Positions 56,148 through 64,000 of a DNA stretch of 64,000 nt are shown here, piece after piece (positions within the stretch are counted from its first letter, which is position 1; every line of letters begins with the position of its first letter). The translations under genes were made by a program, and so were the position numbers. The notes under the pieces are model-generated. The model was not told the origin of the DNA, made no database searches, and saw only the letters and a list, made by a program, of their open reading frames with translations. Source of the stretch: Siderastrea siderea (lineage: Eukaryota > Cnidaria > Anthozoa > Scleractinia > Rhizangiidae); contig OZ034969.1 in NCBI GenBank assembly GCA_964030785.1, forward strand, positions 73,302,762 through 73,366,761, in the 5' to 3' direction.

Positions 56148-56438
56148 TAGCCTGAGAAAACAGCCGACGTTTCGCGAGGTCGCCACTTGAGCCCTTGTAA
56201 ACGACGTCTGAATAACGAGCGCAGAAATTCCATACTGACGACGTACACTACCCAGATCTTGGTAGTGCTTCTGATTGGTTGAAAGAAAATTCCCTCGCGG
56301 CACAACCAATCAGAAGCACTACCAGGATCTGGGTAGTGCACGTCATCAGCATGGACTTTCTGCGCTCGTTACTCAGATGTCGTTTTGCGAGGGCTCAAGT
56401 GGCGACTTCGCGAAACGTCGGCTGTTTTCTCAGGCTAT
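56148..56438. mobile_element. 291-bp near-perfect palindromic MITE
   Basis: Arms of about 130 bp run from TAGCCTGAGAAAACAGCCGA to a short spacer near 56290, pairing through GTTTCGCGA, GTCGCCACTTGAGCCCT, ACTACCCAGATCTTGGTAGT and GCTTCTGATTGGTTG. The flanking sequences ATTTGAAATAC and ATTGGAATACC look like an eroded 11-bp duplication. Two ORFs over it, one per strand, share the same peptides because of the palindrome. Confidence 0.85.
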
Positions 56439-56879
56439 TGGAATACCTCATCAAGGCCAACTTCTTCAGCAATTGCAAGTTTCATCAGAACTGCATGATC
56501 GGCTGACTTCCATTTTCAGCCTCTGGAACACTGCAGTCGTAAAACAAGGTTCACAGCACAGAACACGGAAACCGGAAAAACACCGAACAAAAATTGATCA
56601 GTTTAGATCGGCACTCTTAATCCCCAAAGAGTCAACGGTACATTTCCGTGAAACTAATAAAATGAAGTGTTACTTTAGTTAGGCTAAATGGAGTTTAAGG
56701 AAGGTGCCATGTCAACTCGTGCGATTCCCACATCCCTGTAATGCGTTATTGATTGGTTGCATGAGAAGGTGATCTTGATTCCATGATAACCACAACTGGA
56801 TAATATCCGTTCACACTTCGTAAACCACAATCCCTTAAAAGTGGGCATCGTTTCTTAATCACTTCGAGAAAATCTTTTC

Positions 56880-57140
56880 CAAGGTCGTAAGACATGAAAA
56901 CGGGAAACGGCAGGGAAGTTCCAATTCCGTTTTCCGATACTAAAGGATAGCGAAAAACGAAAATGCGAAAAACGAAAATGGAGGTTCGAATTCCGTTTAC
57001 CTGTCGTCGAAAACCAGAAATTGAATATTGGATCAGTGTTGGAAGTTCGAATTCCTTTGTTCAACATCGCTGGAAAAAGAAAAACGAAAATGAAAGTCAG
57101 TTCGAATTCCGTTTTCCCATGTCGTAGGAAAAAGGTTGGT
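56880..57140. repeat. Degenerate repeat with GTTCGAATTCCGTTT words
   Basis: GTTCGAATTCCGTTTACC, GTTCGAATTCC and GTTCGAATTCCGTTTTCCC recur at intervals of about 60-70 bp with GAAAAACGAAAATG words between them. TTCCAAGGTCGTAAGACATG and CCCATGTCGTAGGAAAAAGG give weak outer symmetry. Confidence 0.55.
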
Positions 57141-57926
57141 TCCAAGGTACATGCATTCCGGCAATACACACCCCAACTTATGACTTCTTCAGACTACATG
57201 AAAACGCCTCAGTAAACGCCTGTTTAGCCTGTTAGCCGGCAGCCAAATGCACGCCGGTTGTCCGAGTAATAGAAGAATGGAAACAGACGGAAAAAATTTT
57301 CTTCTGAAATTCTTCCCCGGTATACTCATATTTTTTGTTTGATAGCCTAGTCTCTTTCTACTGGGGGCTTAGCCAGTTATTTTGTTAGGAGATAAAATCC
57401 AACAATTTGTGGTTTGAGACTAAAAACATAACTATAATAGATTAAAAAAGTTTTAGCCTGTGTTTACCGATATTTTATTTAGAATGCAATCAGTTATCAG
57501 TGAAGTTGGTTTTGGATTATTTTGTTTGCACTTTTTCTTGCTTTTGGATAAAAAGAAATCTTTTATGAATCTGTCCTTTTGACTTGGTCTAGCAACTGGA
57601 AATACAAAACTTTTCAATAGATAAAAAGCTGTATTTGTACGTGCATAAAAGAACGAAAGGTCTCTTTTATACTCGATGTAGTCTTAGCTGTAGCCGTTGT
57701 TTTGTACTCGCTGAATAGCGCTCCTTTTCATAATAGACCAGAAGTTTTAGTGTGTTATTAGCTGCTATTCCCTTCCTTTATTCCCTGAATAGAATCTAGT
57801 CTTACTATAGAACGTGATTTCTTTGAATATAGATTTTAGCTTAGGGCAAATGTTAACTTCTTTGTAATTCGAATTGTTTCTTTTTGTTGTATTTGCTAAG
57901 CTGGCTTTTTTCAGCCTTTCCTTATA

Positions 57927-58112
57927 GAATGATTTAGCGTCCGATGGTATAAATTGAGTATTCATGTAATTGTAAGTGGATTTACATCGTCGAGAGATTT
58001 ATATCGAGAGGTGTCTGTTATTTAGCGTCCGATGGTATAAATTGAGTGTTCATGTAATTGTAAGTGGATTCACAGCGTCGAGAGATTTACATCGAGAGCT
58101 GTCTGTTTCACA
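57927..58112. repeat. Tandem duplication of about 92 bp
   Basis: TTTAGCGTCCGATGGTATAA to ATCGAGAG.TGTCTGTT occurs twice in succession with a handful of differences. Non-coding. Confidence 0.85.
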
Positions 58113-58561
58113 TCGGATTCAGAAGTCTCGACGATTAAAGAGTGTTTGAAGTAAATCTCCGTGTGTTGTCCGTGGTTCAGTTGTTGTAGTTCCCGTACGT
58201 ACCAGGAATTTGTGGTAAGATTCTGTTCCCGCTAGCTAAGCGAGTCCCAGAGCTCAGTTCCCCGCGTCAAGTGTTCATTTTCCCGCTAATTGTCGCCCAG
58301 AAGATAACGGTTTCCCCTGCGAAGCTTTAGAGTGGAAAAACCTATCGTCACAATTTTTATAGGTGTGTATTTTTATAGTGAAGTTGTGTGATTTTTTGCT
58401 AGTGAATTAAATAGACTTTACTTGCGTGATAAACTACTCGAGCAAGGTAAAAAGTCTCTACTTTCCACACTGACACGTCTCACAAGTTGAAAGTTGCGCC
58501 TCCCGCTAAAATGCAGCGTGACTCACCAGAGGATAGCGCCTATTTTCGGCCACACTATATT

Positions 58562-58983
58562 CAGGGTCTGGAAGGGTATTCTCGGGATCCGGGATTTGAC
58601 CAAAATACGGTGCGGGATTCGGGAAAACGAAAAATATCTTGACGGGATTCGGGATTTGACTGCTACCAGGGAAGCGGGATTGGCCAAAATTTGGGCACGG
58701 GATGCGGGATTTTGTTGGCTGACGGTCGGAAATTCGGGAAATCGTCACGACCAAATAAACGTTATAGCGGCAAAAGCGAATCAACCAGGCGAGCACAAAA
58801 TATCAATGAAAAGAGCCAATCTACATCTTAAATGTATTAGCTTTTGCAGAAATTAGTCTTTTTAAATGTATTTTTGGGAAAGAAAAAACGAAATTCGGGA
58901 TAGCGATGAAAAAAGTGAGGGATGCGGGATTCTCGTGAAAAAGGAGTGGGAATGCGGGATCAGGACCCCCCTTCCAGACCCTG
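58562..58983. mobile_element. 422-bp element with CAGGGTCTGGAAGGG ends
   Basis: CAGGGTCTGGAAGGG and its complement CCCTTCCAGACCCTG are the ends. TATATT lies directly outside both (58556-58561 and 58984-58989). GCGGGATTCGGGAT-like words recur throughout. CAGGG ends suggest a hAT relative. There is no transposase ORF. Confidence 0.8.
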
Positions 58984-61900
58984 TATATTTATTAAATTCC
59001 AGTGGGGTATGCAGATTTCGTTTGCGCGGCGAGTCGTGAAAATAGGTCAAATATTTGAGACTCTATAATCTGCAAGTAAAATCAGAGTGCGGCAATTAAA
59101 ACGACAACTGCCTCCGAAAAACTTTCAACGCTGACGCGAACTTGCAGGAAAACTTGCTCGAAAAGAATAATCAGAGAGTTCATTGAGAAGGTAAACGACT
59201 TACGTTAAATGTTTCGCGTTTTTGGGTCCACTGGAAGACCATTAATTTGTCTTGTTATGTAATGTTTGCTGAGGGGCAAATGAAGTTCGTAAGTGAGCAT
59301 ATCTTTCTTCGTTGATTTCATTACAGCGTTATTCAGATCGGTGCAGCTTTTTGGGCACAGATTTTCCCTCTAACTTGCTGGATTTTAGAGAAAAGTTTTG
59401 AAACGACATTTGGTAGGTCGAATGTTTGCTCACGTTGAAGATTTAGCGGATTGTATTGAAATGATTTGAATTAGTACAATAGCTGACTTGTTGTTTACTA
59501 CAGTCTGTTTAACAACTCAGTAAAGCTAAATATTCAAATCCTGAGTGCTTGGATGCTGTTTAAAACAATCTTTTCTCGGCTTCAAACTCGACAAATTTCT
59601 ATCATTCATAGCGTATGGATACCTAACCAAGTTGAAATGCCCATGCGGCGACAGTAGACCACAAAATGTTTTCTCATCAGGAAGAGCTAGCTTTCCTTGT
59701 ATTTCACAACTATATCAAAGCTGATCTTGTTGAAAGGTCTTAGCTGAATCCATCGTGAGTGACTGAAGCAAGTTTCTGTTTATATACGTACATGTACTCT
59801 TAACCCTTTTATCGAATCTTTTTGTATGATCACTCGCAGCTTGTAAATCAGGTTAGTTGGGATATGCTAATACAAAATGAAGTATGATTAACGCTCCAAA
59901 ACGTTTAATTTGATAGTTTGATCTCGCCCAAGAAACGGGGATTGCTTCAATAACTTTACTATTGCCGTGATCGGCGTGCTGAGGCCCAATGAAACAGATT
60001 TTTGGCAAACTGGAGTCTTAATGCATGGCATTTTACCAACACTTTACGTCTGTAAGCAATACCGGAATGAACAATGGCAAAAACAAAAGTGGTACAATAA
60101 TATTGTAGACGACACCGGCAGACACAAGCCTAAAAAACATTGCAACCAACATTTTGGGTGTTTTATGCTCTACTTCTTTCAACGTTGGTGATAAATTATC
60201 ATTGACATTGGTTGATGTATGAGTGCCGCATAATTTAAGAGTTCAATACCTCAAATGTTTATGAAGTGAAAAGCAGAATTGTTATAATTGCGTCACGGGC
60301 AACTGAGTGCGCTTGGACGTGGACAAGAGAGTAGAAAGCCGAAGCTCAAACACAAGAAAATCGTTCTGATCATTTGCCTACACTTCAGTAAATGCTTTCC
60401 CGGCGTTTTCTCTCTGTTTTTTTTTTCAGTTTTTACGGTAAAACCTATGAATGCCTTTATATGTATGCTTACTGCTCTTATTAGTAAAAACAACCTTTGT
60501 TTTCGCAAAATTGTGCACGAAAGTCGATGCGGTTGTATGGGAAAAATTTTTTAATTATAAGTATGAGTAATAATTTTATTCTTTTCTTGAAACTATCGTT
60601 TCAGTCACCGAGTCCAGTCATCGTTTATCAGCTTACACCCACTTCGCAATCGTCGGGAACACTCTCTACAACTGAAAGGAAAACTAATAAACTACGCTTT
60701 GAATTCCAAGCTAGAAGTTTACATTTTTAAGCTAATCTTAAGAGAAAAAGAGATTAAAATTCAACCCAATAATCGACTTTAGGAATATTTGCATCTAAGT
60801 CATGTATTTATTTATCCAAAAATGCCATTATCAAGGACTGTTTAGAATTTTTACGCACCCGCAAGCTTGAGTTAATTTCAACCGCTGCCAGAATAAGGGA
60901 CAATTCAGCGTCAATGTTTGACCGCAACAAAGTTTCTTTGAACAGACTCTAGTGCCCATTAGTGTGCATTTATGAAAATTGATTTTTACACGATATGCAA
61001 TAGTGAACAATAACCAATTTAATTATGGATGACCTCAGACATACAGATAATCAATGGTTCACTGCTGCTCAGAAGCAAAAAAGTCTCTTCGCAGAAAGTT
61101 ATTTATTAGATGAATTAATGACAAATTGAATGGATATTTTGCCGTGGATTATGCCTTTCAACATTTAATTAGTTTGCCTGCATTAAAGTTGTACAGAAGA
61201 CAATAATGGACATTCAAACTTTACTTAGCTATGTTGGTGTGTTTTTCACAAAGGTGTCTCATTCAGTCAGTTCAGGGGTTAAAATTTAAGCCATTTCCCA
61301 TTAAGGTACTCATTCAGCTACGATTCCACGAATACAGCCAAACTTATTTGGATTTCTTAGCTATTTTGTTAAACATACTATCGTGCCAAGGGCAGGGTTT
61401 ACTAGCCGGAAGGCAAGCACAAGCATAGTCATAATGTAATGGCCCTGTTGGTAAAGGCAACAGCAAGGCACTTGTAAGGCGAACTCATAAGCAACTATAA
61501 GCGCGAACAGAAGAGGAGCAAACACAACCATTTTTCTTATCTCCTTTTCTTCAAGAATCGCCACGACATATGCATTGGCGCAGCTCCAGGAAGGAGACAT
61601 TTTCATCCTTGCGTTAAAGTTGACACTTGCAGCAAGCGCGTTTTCTCACTGACACTGCGCTTGCGTTTCTGCGTTGCTAGTGTTAACCTGGCCTACTGTA
61701 CGTGCATGTATTCATATTGGCGTACAAGTTCAAGACTGAGCACGGTTTCGACTTTAAACCGTGGATTTCAAATTCGCATCTCCTCTTTGTTGTTGAGACT
61801 CTAGGGACGGGGCGAGATAAGTGCGACACGTGATGACATGTGCACATAAATCTAACGACATTTTACCACCAGCTTTTCTACGTTTTCTATAGTTCCTCTT

Positions 61901-62347
61901 CGCCTTATTACAGTATTATCAAAAGATAATTTCCTGTTTTCTTCACTCTGGCACCGATAGCAAAATGCGTAATTCGTGCGTTGCCAAGCCGGGTTTTGAA
62001 TAGTTTTACTCATTCTCAAACGTCCGCACGTAATCGATTCAATTGCGATCTCTTCGGGTTGTAACCTCTCATCATCGTCGACAACCTCCGTTTTGATGGT
62101 TTTCGCTCGTTTGCGTGCGGAATAAAGGTCAAACCCTACAACTAAAAAGATATTCGAAAACTATACACCGCGGTAACTGTCCGTTTTTATATTTCACTCT
62201 GAACAGCGGTTTGGGAATCGCTGTTTTTGGAGCGTTTTCAGTCGTTTTCGTTCGTATAAGTGTGGACGGGAGCCCTAACAGGGACTAACAATATAGAAAA
62301 AATCCCCTTTGCCAAATTAAGAGGGTGGAAAATCAACACCATATATA
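58984..62347. other. Intergenic stretch, no gene recognised
   Basis: Short ORFs only. One at 61361-61606 (minus) is hydrophobic but lacks any supporting motif. GTTTTCAGTCGTTTTCGTTC near 62235-62255 resembles dispersed repeat sequence. Confidence 0.4.
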
Positions 62348-62488
62348 CCTAATTCAATAAAGGTTGCTTTGGGCATTGGGCAATTGCGCATTGGGAAGCT
62401 ACTGTTTGGTGGTCACTCAAGCAAATCATTGCATTGTGTTCCGTATGCCCAAATGCCCAATTGCCAAAGCAATCTTTATTGTATTAGG
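62348..62488. mobile_element. 141-bp MITE with TA target duplication
   Basis: CCTAATTCAATAAAGGTTGC, then TTTGGGCA, pairs with TTGCCAAAGCAATCTTTATT, then GTATTAGG. TA lies directly outside both ends (62346-62347 and 62489-62490). Non-autonomous Tc1/mariner-like element, 390 bp upstream of the last GPCR coding exon. Confidence 0.8.
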
Positions 62489-62876
62489 TAAATAAGGGAC
62501 AGCGACTATGTAGTCCTTCGCATTAACGACCGTCTGACTCTCAGTTTTGGGTGAAATTTCAGCCAATTGTTGTTCTTAGAATTTCTTGTAAGCGACGATT
62601 TGCCGTAAAACAATCAGCTTTCACAGATCCCAAGCATTGTTGCAGCTTAATCAGAAAGTGAATTTGATCACAGTGGTGCATGGCTGTAGGCAGTGGCTAA
62701 CTCCTACTGGCCACCAAAAGATACTTTCTCCTCAATCTAAAACAATGCTATGATTCATTTGCAGTGTCAGTATTTCCCTTAATCTATTTCCCATTCAAAA
62801 TAAGAAACGACAAAACATTAAATCATGGCCAAATTGTCATTCTGTTGTAGGTTTTAACTGACAGAAAACAAACACA

Positions 62877-63854
62877 ATGTCTGGTCAGCCACCAGAACCA
62901 ATTACTGAAAGAGAGAACCGAGCGTGGTGCATCGTATATGGCCTGGAGTCAGCGGCGGTCATCATTGGCAACATCCTCGTCATAGCTGCCTTTGCCATCA
63001 CCAAGTCCCTGCATAAGAAAACCTACTTCCTTCTCATCAGCCTGGCAGTTGCTGACCTCTTGGTAGGAGCAGTGGCTATCCCCATGTTCATTCATCTTAT
63101 CGGCGGCTCAGTGACCCAGTGGTGGTCATTGGATAACCACGTGCAACACACGCAGACGGCCATAGAAATCTTCACCTCCTACGCATCCATCTTTTTGCTT
63201 GTTGCCATCGCCCTGGAAAGGCTTTACGCTGCGCTGTCGCCATTTAACCACGATAATCTCAAGCCTACCGCTTATTACATTGTGATCAGTTTTGTCTGGT
63301 TCTTTGCAGCACTGTTGGGTATTCTCTCCTATCTACGAGAAGAGCACGTTGGCGCCGCTGAAAACGAAGGAGTGTTTTATTTCATAATGGTTTTGCTTGC
63401 GCTTTCTATGGTCACAATAATCGTATCTTATGTCACAATTGCAATCATTTTGATGCGCTCTCGCTCTCACTTCACCGATGATTTTGAAAGGAGAATGGCT
63501 GTTACCCTATTAATCCTAACCGTTACCTTCATAGCTACATGGCTTCCTTTCAAAGTTGTTAACTACATTTTTCATGAAGACCCGACGTCAACCCTCGGCT
63601 GTGGCAACGACCTTGGTTGCCTCTTTCAGGCAGTCTACGCAACGAAGTTCCTGCATTACTTTAATTCAGTGGTAAACCCTATTGTGTATGCGCTGAGGGT
63701 CAAAGATTTCAGAAAAGGTGTCAAACGCATTTTTTGCGGGTGCTGCGAGCCGCCTCCCCCGCAGAACCCTCCCCTGGGGGAAGTAAAGGGCATCGATAAT
63801 ACTATGGTATCCATGCAGTCCATTGATACCGTTGTCCCATCCATGTTCTTATAA
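62877..63854 (+). CDS. Class A GPCR, copy 4
   Basis: 325 residues, one coding exon. Seen: GN with N32 (TM1), LAVAD with D60 (TM2), ERLYA from E114 in place of DRY, WLP at 222-224 (TM6) and NPIVY at 267-271 (TM7). There is no TM3 Cys and no Pro at the usual TM5 site. A Cys pair in the third extracellular loop (C242 and C248, GCGNDLGC) could form a loop disulfide. CGCCE at 287-291 after helix 8 is a likely palmitoylation site, followed by a proline-rich stretch. CATTCTGTTGTAG ends at 62850, 26 bp before the ATG, a candidate 3' splice site. Strongly related to the copies at 36681 and 51192. Confidence 0.93.
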   Translation: MSGQPPEPITERENRAWCIVYGLESAAVIIGNILVIAAFAITKSLHKKTYFLLISLAVADLLVGAVAIPMFIHLIGGSVTQWWSLDNHVQHTQTAIEIFTSYASIFLLVAIALERLYAALSPFNHDNLKPTAYYIVISFVWFFAALLGILSYLREEHVGAAENEGVFYFIMVLLALSMVTIIVSYVTIAIILMRSRSHFTDDFERRMAVTLLILTVTFIATWLPFKVVNYIFHEDPTSTLGCGNDLGCLFQAVYATKFLHYFNSVVNPIVYALRVKDFRKGVKRIFCGCCEPPPPQNPPLGEVKGIDNTMVSMQSIDTVVPSMFL

Positions 63855-64000
63855 AAATATCCACCTTTTTAAACCGAGGAATTTGATGGGAGTTTTTCGT
63901 TGGGGGAGGGGTGTTAGAGGGAAAGGAAGCCTGCAGCTACTTTTTAAAGTGTGTGATGGAGTTGTCGATTTTAAGGGGCAATGTAAATAGGATTTCAAGA

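Noticed and set aside
56046..56682. Several ORFs on both strands
   Set aside because: They are read-throughs of the 291-bp palindrome, with mirrored peptides on the two strands.
61361..61606. Hydrophobic minus ORF with an NP in a membrane-like segment, resembling a GPCR TM7
   Set aside because: Only one such segment, with no other receptor motif around it.

Overview
The window looks like nuclear DNA of an anthozoan cnidarian, probably a stony coral. It is AT-rich, its genes are intron-bearing and widely spaced, class A GPCR genes have uninterrupted coding regions, and the non-coding DNA is full of microsatellites, foldback elements and retroelement debris. The species call is inference; the eukaryotic gene structure (GT-AG introns with matching phases) is seen directly.

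Left third (1-17,860): two partner genes of the mitochondrial calcium uniporter stand head to head. The minus-strand gene (7058 leftwards, running off the window) encodes the EF-hand gatekeeper MICU1, reconstructed here from seven exons. The plus-strand gene (7611-17735) encodes the pore subunit MCU in six exons with the DIME selectivity motif. Only 552 bp separate the two start codons, so a shared bidirectional promoter is likely. The 5.5-kb second intron of MCU carries a long intact ORF of a restriction-like-endonuclease non-LTR retrotransposon sitting inside a TTA microsatellite, and a 5'-truncated LINE. A TA-flanked mariner-type MITE, a tRNA-derived SINE remnant and a foldback element lie in the third intron.

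Middle (17,975-29,500) is a transposon graveyard. A decayed L1-type LINE (ORF1, then endonuclease, minus strand) is split by a 2-kb element with inverted ends that carries an unrecognised acidic ORF, and by a 357-bp element with a perfect direct-repeat target duplication. It abuts a Penelope-like GIY-YIG fragment. A small Cys-pair (ZAD-like) ORF lies between two inverted copies of a 175-bp repeat.

Right half (29,600-64,000): four related single-coding-exon class A GPCR genes (29660+, 36681-, 51192-, 62877+) lie at 6-14 kb spacing. All lack the usual TM3 cysteine, and each has a candidate 3' splice site just upstream of its ATG. A two-exon gene for a small secreted protein (32979-35403) lies between the first two. 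The rest is intergenic DNA with many short inverted-repeat elements, several with recognisable target-site duplications.

How they work together: MICU1 and MCU form one complex in the inner mitochondrial membrane, where MICU1 senses Ca2+ and gates the MCU pore. The GPCRs look like a locally expanded receptor family with unknown ligands. Nothing links the two groups except location. No rRNA genes, intact tRNA genes or CRISPR arrays were seen.
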